From: Endomychus coccineus
Taxonomy: Eukaryota; Arthropoda; Insecta; Coleoptera; Endomychidae
Length of the DNA: 64,000 nucleotides
Direction of reading: 5' to 3'
Assembly (NCBI GenBank): GCA_958510875.1
Contig: OY294067.1
Location: 259,409,736 to 259,473,735, forward strand
This document shows, piece by piece, positions 24,505-36,639 of the stretch; the first letter of the stretch is position 1; every line of letters begins with the position of its first letter. A program made the translations under genes and the position numbers. The notes under the pieces are model-generated. The model was not told the DNA's origin. It worked only from the letters and a program-made list of their open reading frames with translations, and made no database searches.

Positions 24505-25740
24505 ACCACACGATGGATATGGCGGAAAATTTGACAGACTATTGGAAGAAATAAACTGGTCTCGATACTATGAGGGCCGCCACCTCTTTTATTTTATAAG
24601 GACTTATTGACCAGCGCTTGTGATTCTTAGACAACTATTTACAAATAATATATTCAAGAATGGAGCAAAATACTATACTAGACAAATCACAAAAGAAGTT
24701 AACAGAGGTGCTCTAAAATGACAGTGGTCTTGACTGGCCAAGTCTCGTAAAAATATCTAACGCAGCCATTCTCATAAAACCATGGGGCGTGTGCTCCATG
24801 GAATAAGGAAAGCCAAGGGGTTCCCCTTAGTTTATACATACCTACTACCTATGATACGTGATGACTGATGATATTATGTATTTTTGTCATATAATAAATT
24901 AGAATAAATAAATCACAATGAATGAGAGCGGGCGACCCAAAAAATTTGGTGAAGATGAAGTTGTCCACAGTACCCATGTTTTCAAGTAAGTAAAAATAAA
25001 TATTCATGTGAAAAGTACACTATACCTTTTAATAATAATTACTGTCTTGAGAAATACACATTATAGGAATTAGTTCCTATCGATATGGCTAAAGGACTTG
25101 CTGAATCTTTATAGTTTAACATTTAAAAATTTGGGATGATAGTTTTAGAAACTTTGAAAACATTGAGAATAAAGACTGTTCAAATGTGTACCCCGGCACA
25201 TGGAAAAAGGGAAAGGAAATTTTGCTATTATTGGGGAGATTATACAATATAATTATCAATTTCTATTCTGTCTGGTAAAGCATTCCACTAAACTTATCTA
25301 TCATCATTTTTGAAAAATAACTTAAGTGAATGTTAAATGATACATAAACTTTTGAATGCGTTCATCGAAGTAGCGATGTCACATTTTTGTGTTAGTCGTC
25401 ATAGAGATAATCATAAAATAATAGGGGTCATGGACCATAGCTACTTCATGATAAGGTTATATTAAATTAATTACTCTGTGATGTCATGAAAGTAAAGTTT
25501 ACATAGTCCTTAGCTCAATGATTTTGACAGTTTGACAGTTCACCTGACAGTAAAAAAGTATAAACACATGATTTTAAAACAAATATGTTGTCAATTCATA
25601 GTATGTTCAACGTAGAGTATAATTTGACGTCTTTCCACGCCTTAAGCTGTTTCTATCGTGGACAATATATTAAATAACTGTTCCTACAGGTGTAGGCGGC
25701 TTCAGCGGTGAATCTCACAGATAACAGCTAGTGAATGTGT
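24505..25740. other. No gene recognised
   Basis: AT-rich flank of the hAT insertion. A few coding-like bits around 24540-24800 are too broken to assign. Confidence 0.4.
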
Positions 25741-25748
25741 ATTAGGAT
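25741..25748 (+). repeat. hAT target-site duplication, left
   Basis: ATTAGGAT immediately before the element; identical octamer at 27681-27688. Confidence 0.95.
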
Positions 25749-27680
25749 CAGTGGCGGCTCGTGAACTTTTTGAGAGAGGAGGCTGGACATAAAACGTTTT
25801 TGTAAAAATATACTATATTCAGTCAATTAATTTAACCTTCGCGCAGCGACCATACCAGCTACTTCAGGGACAAAATTAATTGTTACCCAGCAAGAACCAA
25901 CGTGGAGGTATAGAGTTTCTCTTGCCCACACATTTTTTTTCGTTCGTTTTTTGTTTTTTATTTTTTTTTGGATTTTTAATTTATTTTCTTTTTTTTTTGG
26001 AATTTTTCATATTTTGTTTTTTTTTATTAATTCTAACAGCTTTTTTATATATTAACGAAATTCTACGGTCATTAATTTGCGAAAAATTATCAATAATATT
26101 ATCATAAAATGTATCATTATGTTTTAAGTGTTTTACTAAATCTTCTTCAATAGATATTAAACTAACATAGTATAAACGATTTTGGCCCATTGTATTTCGC
26201 ATGTATGTTTTAGTTCGTTTGAGAGTAGAAAATGATCTCTCCACCGATGCCGACGTGACAGGAATGGTGACAAAGTAGTTTATAAAACTGAGGTAAGACT
26301 TGTTGCAAATCATTGTCTATCATATATTTTATCATATCGGCGTGACTGTCGTACTGGCCTAACATATCTTTATCCCAGTATACAACGCATAATTCATTGT
26401 GCAGCGCTATTTTATCAAAAAAATTATATTTTAGAACTAAGTTATCTGAAAGTGTATTGAGAAACTCTTTTGAAAAAGATTCGAAAAATCTTCTATTCGT
26501 CAAATCGAAAAACTTCAATTCATGTAAATCGGAAAATCGAATCTCAATATTTGACCTTTAATAGTATCTAAAATTTCATAAAAAAGTTGTTTATAATGTA
26601 GTTTCTTGTCTACCAAATTATATGTTTTCCTCCTTTTCACGGGAGAAGCCTCATCAGTTGAATAATTTTCAAATAAAATATTAAAACGAAATTCTGTATA
26701 ACGGAAACTTGAAATTTTATCAATGATATGTTTTAAACGATCTCTTGAATGAATTATATTAGTGAATTTATGTTGTAAAATTTGAAAAATAAGATCAGTT
26801 AATTTAAAAGTATCAAGAAAAAACAAAAATTCTTCATTTTCTAAATAAGATTTTAAACCAACAGCAGCATTTAATGAAACCTGATCTGTTGATACAACTA
26901 TCACTAAAGTCATCACTGTTTAATATAAAATCAAATGTTTCAATTAATTTGTCTTTATTTTTATGGATGGTAAACTAAACATTGCACGTGATGTAAAATT
27001 CCATCGAGTTCGAGCATTACAGGGAATTCTGTTTCCTACTATGTTATTTAAAACTTACGTTCGTTTGTTTGAAGACCGTTTAAATGTCCCGCCATTACAG
27101 ATGCCGTCGTAAGTCTGATTTATTCACAAAGTCGAATCGTTGAAATGTTTCCATTGAAAAATTGAATAGATTGACCGCTGTTCTTCCCGAACTAACATCG
27201 TAGAACCCTAAAAATCTTTCCACTAGTTGTCCATTTTTACAATTATTATTTTACGGAACAGACGAATTCTAATCTAACCTTATTTCGCGTGGTGTCACTC
27301 AACCATTATACCCGCATAAAACAAAACAAGCACTGACGCAACACGCATGTGTCGTATTCCGTACCACACCGACTGTACTCTAACTGAACTTAAAGGCGGG
27401 CGGCAGGCTAGCCTCCAGAGGGTGTTGCCTTTTTCACTGTTTCACGCTATTTGGTTGACTGGTCGGAAAAACGGCAACTGTGTTTACACGTATTTAGCGT
27501 TTGAGATATATAGAGAATCTAGCCTCAGGGCACTGTTGCCAGATTAAAAATAACTACTGAGAACGGGGAATTAATTGTAGAATTTAAAAAATTATTAGGG
27601 AAATAAAATGAAGAATGATCAACAAGATAAATTTGTGAGGAGGCTGAGCCTCCTTAGCCTCCTTCGAGGAGCCGCCACTG
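25749..27680 (-). mobile_element. Complete hAT element with 8-bp target duplication
   Basis: Both ends start CAGTGGCGGCTC (the right one as GAGCCGCCACTG on the plus strand), and perfect 8-bp duplications ATTAGGAT flank the 1932-bp unit. Those are the diagnostic hAT features. Inside, the minus strand carries a frameshifted transposase. The 5' (right) part contains a GC-richer non-coding stretch. Perfect target duplications indicate a fairly young insertion, yet its own transposase is dead, so it was probably mobilised in trans or has decayed since. Confidence 0.95.
25981..27030 (-). pseudogene. hAT transposase, C-terminal part, frameshifted
   Basis: Reading down the minus strand: TRWNFTSR (conserved TRW motif, about 27000), LIETFDFILNSDDF, then after a frameshift AVGLKSYLENEEFLFFLDTF. 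Next come a ~130-codon frame (26515-26916) and FFDLTNRRFFESFSKEF (from 26518). After another shift near 26270 comes the dimerisation domain VTIPVTSASVERSFSTLKRT followed by MGQNRLYYVSLISIEEDL. At least three frameshifts; the zinc-finger N-terminus is missing. The frame trails into an A-rich tract. Inactive. Confidence 0.9.
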
Positions 27681-27688
27681 ATTAGGAT
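27681..27688 (+). repeat. hAT target-site duplication, right
   Basis: ATTAGGAT, identical to 25741-25748. Confidence 0.95.
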
Positions 27689-27689
27689 C

Positions 27690-28985
27690 CTACTTTCAAC
27701 CCCCAGAAGTGTTCAAAGATGGAAGGAGGGTGAGAGAAGTAAGCGATCTACGGTTCAGTCAATTTAAATTTAATATTCAATAACCAATATTGGAAAGGAT
27801 TTCAAGAAACATTCTTGATGAGGTAAGTATGCGACTGTTGAAAACAACTCAGTCTGAGAACAAGTAGAATTATCTCATTGACTAAAAGAAGAGGATATAT
27901 AAGAAATTAGCATAGCATTATGTTATTCTAAATCCAAACAATTTGAAAATACAACTTATCTCTTTAGAAATATTTGAGACCATAGAAAATATAATTATCT
28001 GATAAGCAATGATTTAACCTCTTCAGAAGCGGATAGCGTCATGAATAGTGCATCATAAACTTCGATTTAAATCCTACTTCCGACGTTGCCAGCTTTGTTG
28101 GTTGTCGAGTTAGTGGACATATTAGTTGGATATAGGTGCTAATGGTTTTATTATTCTTAACATCCACCGATATGTATTCACTCTACACCTCATAAAGGCG
28201 ACATTACTATGTGTCACCATCAGCTTTGGAGTTGAACAGAGTATGATTGTTCATCTTAGTAGAACAAACAGTGATTTATGATTTCCAGTTTTCTCCATTC
28301 TCCCAGATCTCTTTGAAACTCGCATTGTCATCGATACAGCAATCATTCTGATTACTAATCGTCGAAGAGGAGGATCTGAGAGTCTTCGGTTTCGATGCAC
28401 TCGTAAGATTATATTAACGTAACAATTATTGTGCATATCCGTAACTACACAAACAATTATTAGCTAGAAGCCCATTGAATAACGATAAATGCAGATGTCA
28501 TAATTCATTAAAGTTGGCGGTTAGAAGAGGTGGGCGGGTTCCTTATCACATTGAGCATAATAAAGGTTGATCTGGATGATGCACATAATAACCCTTTGTG
28601 TATTGATAGAAAGAAAACAATCACTTCCTCTGTGTGTGAAGGAGGACATGTGGGCAGCGCTAAAGGACACAAAGGGTAGTCAGGTGGTATGATGCCCGCC
28701 CGCGGTTCTTCACTCCATGACTTCTTCCATTTAATGAACTACCGGATTGTTAATTCACAATTTTATAAAATTCGTCATAATGCTGTCGGTGGCACTAACC
28801 CTTTGAATTAATTAAATTACAGTTTGCGTATGTTTTTGATAATGACTTCATCGCAGCCAAAATTTTTTAGATAAGTTATATTTTAAATTGAAGAGGGGTG
28901 ATAGTGTAAACTGAATTATATAATTAAAACAATGCTTAGTGAATGGAATGTTCCTTTAGTAAAGTCATTTTAGACAAGAAAACGA
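27690..28985. other. No gene recognised
   Basis: AT-rich with a mildly GC-richer patch at 28500-28730; only short frames. Confidence 0.45.
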
Positions 28986-28990
28986 CAACT

Positions 28991-30137
28991 ATTTGAATAT
29001 ATCTTTGTACAGTTGATCTTTGTCTGAAACTTGTTGCAAAATATTTTTGATGTCCTGAGAATCATTGATCACCCAGTCTCACCATGGGAAATTGACACAA
29101 CATTGGTTTTATTAAAAAATTGACCGTTTATAAACAATTTAAATTAACAAATTCCCCAGATCCCAGAATTGTTATTTTGAGACAGAAACACACACTCGGG
29201 GGTTTTTGGGGTCTCTAATTACGATTCCGAAGTCAACAATAAAATAATTATCCATCATCACCCGCAAATTGGTCAATTGGCACCGGAAGTTGATGATATT
29301 TAACATAATTTATACCTTTTTCTTGCAAAAAAATGGACTCAATTGGTTTTTTCGAGCTAGCAATCACTATACCTAATGAATGTAATGACGAACTGTAATG
29401 TAAAAATAATAATAATAAGTAACTGAAACTTTTTATTTATTTATTGCCATCAAATGGTGTACGTAATCATTAAAATACGATTATTAGTGATTTTTTTTTG
29501 ATATGTCATAGGAATATGAAACAGCATCAAATTTTATGCACTTCATCAACTTCCGGTTTCAATTAGTCAATTTTCGGACTGTTATAGATTGATATTTTAT
29601 CTTTGAATTGGGTAAACTGATTGTTAGCTCGAAAAAACCAATTGAATTAATTTTTTGCAAGAAGAAGGTATAAATTTTGATTAATTTCATCAATTTCCGA
29701 TTCTAATTAGCCAACTTCCGGGCAATTATGAATGACCTTGTCATCTTTGGATTCGGTATAGTGATTACTAGCTCAATAAAATCAATTGAGTCCATTTTTT
29801 GCAAGAAAAAGGTATATATTATGTTAAATATCTTCAACTTCGGGTGCCAATTTGGCAATTTCCAGGTGATGATGAATAATTCTGTTATTTTTGACTTCGA
29901 AATCGTAATTAGAGACCTCAAAAACCCCCGAGTGGGTATTTCTGTCTCAAAATAACAATTTTTTGGGATCTGGAGAATTTGTTAATTTAAATTGTTTATA
30001 AACGGTCAATTCGTCCATAAAACAATTGTTGTGCCAATTTTCCATGGTGAGACTGAGTGACCAATGATTCTTAGGGCATCAAAAACATTTTGCAATAAGT
30101 TTCAGACAAAGATCAACCGTACAAAGATATTCCGAAA
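28991..30137. mobile_element. Foldback element with ~383-bp inverted arms
   Basis: 28991-29375 is repeated as the reverse complement at about 29755-30137 with mismatches and small indels (for example the shared GACCGTTTATAAACAATTTA and GATCTTTGTCTGAAACTT). The right half contains three diverged ~144-bp direct subrepeats (about 29529-29671, 29672-29815, 29816 on), each with TTTTTGCAAGAA.AAGGTAT. Long inverted arms with internal subrepeats are typical of foldback elements. No transposase; target duplications not identified. The overlapping ORFs at 29703-29955 are by-products of the repeats. Confidence 0.8.
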
Positions 30138-30139
30138 TA

Positions 30140-30860
30140 AAATCTTTAAATGACTGTACTACTTCTCGGATACAAACATATGAAGGTCAGTATTGAATAC
30201 TGACACAAACTTCATGTATTTATTCAGGTTAAAAAGGAACTATTACAACATCTATACTCTCACATAGAGTATCACACCTCCATTCCTAAGCATTAGAGGT
30301 TAGTTCTGTGATCTATCGTTGCTTTGTATCAAACAACGGCTCCTATTATTATTAGAATTTCAAATTATGATTATTCCATTCCACTATGCTTCCATAAAAT
30401 GAAAGTGTTCTTCGGAGTAACATTGTTAACTTATTTCAAAACCACCACATTTTCTACTTTACATTCAAAAAATTGACTTCAGTTCAATGTTTGTGTACAT
30501 TTGGAAATATTTTAATGCAACACACAAGAATGGTGTGTGCGTACAGTTATCTCTAAAGTAGGTGCATTATGCCCCAAATATCCTCTCAAGAATTAAATAA
30601 ACGTGTGATTGTTTCGAGGAGAAACTTTCTAGTAAAATTTCCATCTGCATTGGATGAAAGACAAATTTTCGTGTTGGCACTCAATAGAGAGATTTAAGGT
30701 TGCTCTAAGTCAAACAGTGACAACAGTTGTATCAGTCCCAGACAGCTGTTTCTCATTAAGCTCATTAGAAACGCACAAGAACTTTGAATCAATGCGTTGT
30801 ATTGTGAATATACTTTCAGTGGTATTTATCTTCTGGCAATAATGATGCAATAACGGAGAT
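30140..30860. other. No gene recognised
   Basis: AT-rich between the foldback element and the tandem duplication. Confidence 0.45.
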
Positions 30861-30865
30861 CTAAC

Positions 30866-31380
30866 TAATTGAATTCGTTCCCAATATTATATTTTTTATC
30901 TCTGATCTTATTTTACAAAACATTTTAACCGATATTTATTTTTTCCACAATTTCCTGCACGAGGGGTAGTTTAGAAGGGTTGAAATGCAGAAGTACATCA
31001 CCATTTGGTTGCGAATAATCTGGTAACACATTTATTTATCAATAAATTAAGGATCGGGACAGAAACTACAATGTTGTAGAGCCTACTTCCAAATTTTTGA
31101 TAAAAATCGATGACGGTTCACAAAATTCGGAGGTAATACCCCATTTTTACTTACATTGACTGGACTATATCTTGGGACGAATGTAACAGTAAATTTAGTA
31201 GTTTATTATCAAATTCAAAGATTTTATTTATTATACCATATTCGGTATAATTTACGTTGTGCAAATAACGTACACGACGACCGTGTGACATCCCGTAAAG
31301 TAATAAAACGAACAACAGATAAATCTCCAGGTTCGAGCAAATGTGGACGATTTTATTTGAAGAATGATAACGACAAATAA
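30866..31380 (+). repeat. 515-bp tandem duplication, first copy
   Basis: Matches 31381-31893 base for base with a constant offset of 515 and no indel; I noticed about five substitutions (for example CATTTTAACC vs CATTCTATCC, GTACACGAC vs GTACGCGAC). The content is AT-rich with a minus-strand frame of about 80 codons present in both copies that I cannot assign. Confidence 0.9.
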
Positions 31381-31893
31381 TAATTGAATTCGTTCCCAAT
31401 ATTATATTTTTTATCTCTGATCTTATTTTACAAAACATTCTATCCGATATTTATTTTTTCCACAATTTCCTGCACGAGGGGTAGTTTAGAAGGGTTGAAA
31501 TGCAGAAGTACATCACCATTTGGTTGCGAATAATCTGGTAACACATTTATTTATCAATAAATTAAGGATCGGGACAGAAACTAAAATGTTGTAGAGCCTA
31601 CTTCCAAATTTTTGATAAAAATCGATGACGGTTCACAAAATTCGGAGGTAATACCCCATTTTTACTTACATTGACTGGACTATATCTTGGGACGAATGTA
31701 ACAGTAAATTTAGTAGTTTATTATCAAATTCAAAGATTTTATTTATTATACCATATTCGGTATAATTTACGTTGTGCAAATAACGTACGCGACGACCGTG
31801 TGACATCCCGTAAAGTAATAAAACGAACAACAGATAAATCTTCAGGTTCGAGCAAATGTGGACGATTTTATTTGAAGAATGATAACGACAAAT
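31381..31893 (+). repeat. 515-bp tandem duplication, second copy
   Basis: Directly abuts the first copy (junction after CGACAAATAA). Downstream sequence (TCAGGTAGATTAGAAATAGC) is unique. The very low divergence makes this one of the youngest events in the window, or an assembly artefact. Confidence 0.9.
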
Positions 31894-31894
31894 C

Positions 31895-32555
31895 AGGTAG
31901 ATTAGAAATAGCAACGTATGTCATGTGGTGGAAATGTTCTTATAAGGTGTGTTCGGTCATTGATATGAACGATTACTACATATTGGGTCGGCTTTGTCGC
32001 TGCTCTGCCCAAGCATGGACATCCACCGTTTTACTTAACTGATCGGTATTCGTCACCATTATCCATCCTTCCTGTATACTGGTCGTGCCGACAAGTACGC
32101 GCCAAGACTTTTAACGGTTAGCACCAACAGGTCGCCGAGCTTCATAGACTCTGATTCGACTAATAATCATAATATTTCAATATATCTGGGCATTCTTATA
32201 ATCAAATTATTCTCTCTTCTCTACCACCTTCATCTTTAGTTTTTAATGGACGATTTGATTTATCATTCCAGAAGACTAGTTCAAGTCTTGGTGAAGAATA
32301 AAATTCTTTGTAGAGCCAACAGGAAATTAATTGGAATCATTTTAACAATGAGAGCAAACTGAATCAAACTGCAGCCAATAAGACTGGTGACTTGATTGAA
32401 TCGATGAAATTGGATCCGTCACGTGCATTAGAAACATGCCACTAATTTTATTACATTGATGATAAATTTATAGAAAAAGGACAAAAATTGGGATAACTCT
32501 CGAATTGGTGAATTGTTGATAACACTATAAAAATAAGAAATAATCAGCCGTATCC
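31895..32555. other. No gene recognised
   Basis: A slightly GC-richer piece at 31970-32150 has no identifiable frame; the rest is AT-rich. Confidence 0.4.
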
Positions 32556-32559
32556 ACTA

Positions 32560-33275
32560 AAAATTCACTCAACAGAAGAGATAACAATATTTCTTTTATT
32601 ATTTATCGGAAAAAACTTGATATTACGATCCCAACAGATTCGTTTAGTCCTAGATCACATAAATTGGCTGACTTCCATCCAATGATGCAAAGACTTTTTT
32701 CAATACAATCAAATTTTCAGCAGAAAAAAATACAGTAGAACAAATCGTAGTAAATACTGATTATTCACCCCAAAATAATAACTAGATTGGTCAACTGTAA
32801 ACAACAGTAAAACATTTACTTCAGGATATACCCAAAAATTGAAATTCAGGAAGAAAAGAGATTTGTTGGTCTAACTTATTTTGGAAATTCAAAACATTTT
32901 GAAACATTTAGACTTTAATATTGCATTTAGGCCTAATTTCAAATTAGGACATATCTATCTTATTGAATAATATTGACAAAACAAATGCAATAATTGATAA
33001 ATCTGGAGTTTATAAGAAATCATGTCAGTAATGTGATTTCCTTCCTATCTAGCCAAATAGGATGCTCATTTTCTATTAGGTTTAATAAACATAAAAGATG
33101 CTTTAGTCTTTCAAAACCAGGTTCCACATTTGCGGATAATTTTTTCGATAATAATCATTCCTTACCTGGAATAGGCAGTTTACATATTTTACATACAGCT
33201 GATAAAGGTTCGAAACTAAGCTTGCTGAACTCTTTGGGAATTTACAAATACAAAAACAATACTTCCCAATGATCT
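32560..33275 (+). pseudogene. Penelope-like element, C-terminal half
   Basis: The end of the RT domain is visible as SFIIYRKKLDITIPTDSFSP and RSHKLADFHPMMQRLFSI. The linker with IDKSGVYKKSCQ follows (about 32985-33020), then the GIY-YIG endonuclease end RFNKHKRCFSLSKPGSTFAD ... NNHSLPGIGSLHILHTADKG, SKLSLLNSLGIYKYKNN, stopping at 33270. Several stops and frameshifts occur upstream; the last ~90 codons are open. The 5' half (fingers, palm) is missing. Same orientation as the copies at 21340, 41405, 47830 and 52600. Confidence 0.85.
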
Positions 33276-33358
33276 AACAGATCCAATTTATTTACCATTA
33301 TATGAAGCTATTTAATTTATTTATTCCACTATTCATTGTCCTCATTATCTTCTATAAC

Positions 33359-33550
33359 TCAGCTTTTACCAAGCATGATGCTAATTAGATCTTCAACGGA
33401 ATGCTGTGCATTTTGAACAAATTTTCGATCCTTGTTGAAAATGATAAATTGGTCCCATATTGAAGACTGGCCTTTCCCTATGTTCTTCGAAATGGAGTCC
33501 TTCATTCCGGTGTTTATTTCTCCTTCGGCGATTGTCCCGAAAAGCGGCAT
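33359..33550 (-). CDS. Small ORF, possible BED-finger exon of a transposon
   Basis: 63 codons starting MPLFGTIAEG. The middle reads SSIWDQFIIFNKDRKF, reminiscent of a BED zinc finger (W..F). The expected CxxC appears only in an overlapping frame (KICSKCTAFR), suggesting a frameshift. Function not assigned; weak. Confidence 0.25.
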   Translation of the reverse strand: MPLFGTIAEGEINTGMKDSISKNIGKGQSSIWDQFIIFNKDRKFVQNAQHSVEDLISIMLGKS

Positions 33551-33551
33551 A

Positions 33552-34005
33552 ATAGTAGATATTTATTTCACAATCCACTTATAACACAATCTGTCTCTAT
33601 CACTTGACCTGTCAGATATAACAATACCACAATACAATATTAACACGGTAACTATAGAGTAACAGAATATGAATCAATTTTTCTTATCCTGTTAAATATT
33701 GTCCTTCCTATTTCGCTGCTAGCAAAGTATTTTCGACATTTAGTCATATATGTAATATAACAAAACGTCATGTTTTATCGTATACATTTTCACTGTAGGC
33801 ACGAAATCATAGTTGCCTAACATTAGCACGAAATACCAGCAAAGAAATAAAAATCACCAGCGCTTTAGAACGAGGGATATTTTTTTCCTGGGGTGGAGTG
33901 CTTTTGCCTAAGGTGACAATGATTAAGTAAGTCTACAGACAAAATTCATCATATAACACATGAGGTAAAGTTATACATAGCTGGACAAATACCTGAATAG
34001 AACAT
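33552..34005. other. No gene recognised
   Basis: AT-rich spacer between the small ORF and the PLE pair. Confidence 0.4.
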
Positions 34006-34009
34006 AACC

Positions 34010-34880
34010 ATTCTCTTTTATTTTCTCCCAGAATAACTCATAAATAAACTGGGCGTAATTCTTGATTTCCGGATAGATTCCGCGTCAAAATAGCACGACT
34101 TGATGCCGACGTTCCGCTTATCAGGTGGCATCTTCAGGGCAGGCTGGAGCCTTGAATTGAAACTGATTCTTCTGGTTTTAAAAGCGCTATTTATTGTAGG
34201 GAAAACATTCACGCTACACAGTACACTGCCTTTATTCCGGTGGTTAACTCCGTTCTGGCACCTGACTATGCCCTTGTGTGATCATGTGCAAAGTAGAACT
34301 TTCGATGATGGGTTTCCAAATGTTGGAAATGTAATATCCTTAGTCACGGTTTAGATTGTTGATAGAAGTTTGGGGCTCGGGCTAGGATTTTAGTATTTTC
34401 GAAAAGGATTTGATGAAAAGTGACCAGCTTGTGTGCCGCAAGGAAAGATCCATAGGTGTCACGGAGCCTTGTACAGCAAACATGTTGTTTCACATGAGTA
34501 GCTACTGTACGACCTGTTTCGCCAATGTAGACTTTACCGCAAGAACGATGAATGCATCTTCTAAATGAAGAGGAGGAAGGGGATCTTTGATAGGGTTTGG
34601 AAAACTGAGATTGTTTTGGAAGTGTGGAAAACCGAGTAGAAATATCATGCTCTTAAGGATTTCGGAAATTCGATCTGATGAAAATAGGCAGTGGATAACG
34701 CAGGCGGGGGTGTTTGTGTCTCAGGTTGATTTGAAGTGTATTTCTTCATGACTTCTTAAATGTTATAATGGGGCAACTTATATGATAATAAGGCTGATGA
34801 AAGATGTTTTAATTCTGATTTTAAGGATTGGGGTTGGGATAAGTTGACAACTCTATGGACCAAGAAGTTTATGACAGATT
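34010..34880 (-). pseudogene. Penelope-like element, minus-strand member of a head-to-head pair
   Basis: From about 34880 down, the minus strand reads RVVNLSQPQSLKSELKHLSS (end of RT/linker). It then shows the GIY-YIG core CGKVYIGETGRTVAT (about 34510-34550) and HQILFENTKILARAPNF, then 3' UTR. The 3' part contains the stem-loop block CTGAAGATGCCACCTGATAA (about 34104-34136). It closely resembles the plus-strand copy at 41405-42800, so both belong to one subfamily. 5'-truncated and frameshifted. Confidence 0.8.
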
Positions 34881-34884
34881 GCAT

Positions 34885-35300
34885 TTGGGACATTCTGTGT
34901 ATAGAAAATCCACTCACACCGATAGATAACTCAATGGCTTTTCCCACCACCACCCTGCCCAAAAGCAATTTGTCCTAAACTGCTTGATCCACAGAGCTGT
35001 CAACTCTTCCCAACCTCAATCTGAATTAAAACATCTTCCATCTGTGCAAGAACGGAGTTAACCACCGGAATGAAGGTAGTGAACTGTGTAGCCTGAAGGT
35101 TTTTTCCTACAATGAATGCCGCTATAGAAACCAGAAGAATCAGTTTCAGTTCAAGCATCAAGCCTGCCCTGAAGATGCCACCTGTAATCGTAGCCGAAAC
35201 GTTGGCATCAAGTCGTGCTATGGCGGAATCCATCCGCAATCCAAGAATTTGCAAGATCAGCTATCCGCGGAAGTCTATTATTCAAGATAAAACTGGGCAT
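34885..35300 (+). pseudogene. Penelope-like element, plus-strand member of the pair, internally deleted
   Basis: Starts in the RT end (GHSVYRKSTHTDR), continues SHHHPAQKQFVLNCLIHRAV to about 35035, then jumps into the 3' UTR, skipping the endonuclease. The UTR (35040-35300) matches 34010-34270 reverse complemented. It contains CTGAAGATGCCACCTG..GCCGAAACG at 35169-35201. The two PLE pieces diverge from almost the same point (34880/34885). Confidence 0.75.
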
Positions 35301-35304
35301 ATTA

Positions 35305-36535
35305 CCTGACAACACTGATAAAAATAGTGTTTTATCAAAAGCTGTTTTTATATCGTTGACGAGAACTTTTTTTCGAAAGGAAATTGATGTGATTGGATGG
35401 AAATTTATGGTTTCTACGTCATTGTAAATGGATCTATCTACATAAGAATAGAATTATGGGTGAATGATACGATTGAAAGAAATTATAAGAATATTCCCAT
35501 TTTATTCGTTATTAGTTCAAATGGCAATTACAGAATTTCGAGTATGCTAATATGTAATAGTGTTTTAGTTGAAACATAATTGATACAGCTACCAAGATAG
35601 TTACAGACTTAATAAGTGTTACAGGTCTTGAACGTATTTCGTTACCAGACACATGAACCCTCCCAATTTTTTTCCCTCAGGTCAACTCGTCCAAGAATTA
35701 CGATTCAAGAAATCTCGCGTGCGTCGTTGATCTGTTTATACATTTCATTTCGATTAGCGATGCTTACTGCATTACCAAAAGCCGGTTCTGAATCAGGTGA
35801 GATATAATAGTGTAGGAGTGCATGTTCGTTGCTGGGATGCGTGTGCTCGTTGCATTTGTCAGAGGGATTAGCATCACAACGAACAAACACTGTGGAAGCT
35901 CACTACCTATCGCATTACTATTTTTAAATCATACTTTACGATTACGATTTATGCAGTAGTTTTATGGTCGTCCGTATAAACCGACCAGAAAATTACTACC
36001 GCGTCCTTTTTGTCATTGCACACGAACGCCAGGCCTACTTGATGCTAAGCCGCAACAACAATAATAATTACATTAGTCACAAGATTGAGTCATACCAGCT
36101 GTCGGTGCGATAAAACTGGAATCTGATAATTATTATAGTCATACCTAAAGTATTACTTTGTGTGCGTTCGGAAAGGTGCACTCAAATATCAGGTAACCAT
36201 ATGAAGGTCATTTAATGTTAAAACGTGAAAGATGTATGTATAAAGAGCTATAACCGCAGTGATATTTTTGGAGTCTCCCTATTCAAATTGTTGTACGTTT
36301 TAACCATTCAATACACTTCAGTTAATTCGACGGCCATGCTATCATATTTCCCATAATACAGTGAAAATTAATTTTTTTTTGGTCAATCGATCACAGACTT
36401 CCGACACTTTTGTTACCATAATTTTCCGCTTTCAGATACTTCTGCGTGTCTAAGGTCGTACGATTGTACGAACAGATGATTGGAAATGATTTATAAACAG
36501 CTAATGAAAGACGTTCATTTATATTATATTCAAAT
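35305..36535. other. No gene recognised
   Basis: Short plus frames only. 35900-36120 is somewhat GC-richer, possibly regulatory or old repeat; no motif to name. Confidence 0.4.
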
Positions 36536-36639
36536 CTATATAATATTAAAGGCAGATACCACTCACTGACTCACTCATCCCTATAATCTCCGAAACTATA
36601 AAGCGGACCGATATGAAACTAGGCAGATATGTTCCTTAT

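Noticed and set aside
25880..26107. Plus-strand Phe-rich ORF
   Set aside because: It is the antisense of the A-rich 3' part of the hAT transposase gene (T-runs read as Phe), not a protein gene.
27347..27547. Plus-strand ORF beginning MCRIPYHTDC
   Set aside because: It lies in the 5' non-coding region of the hAT element, antisense to its transcription.
29703..29955. Two overlapping opposite-strand ORFs
   Set aside because: They arise from the inverted and tandem repeats of the foldback element and mirror each other.
31151..32042. ORFs in the 515-bp tandem repeats
   Set aside because: Opposite-strand frames overlap in both copies and show no motif; more likely non-coding.
34018..34354. ORFs on both strands near the PLE pair
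   Set aside because: They lie in PLE 3' UTR sequence and overlap the stem-loop block; no protein motif.
35000..35309. ORFs on both strands (84 and 65 codons)
   Set aside because: Same PLE UTR in the opposite orientation.
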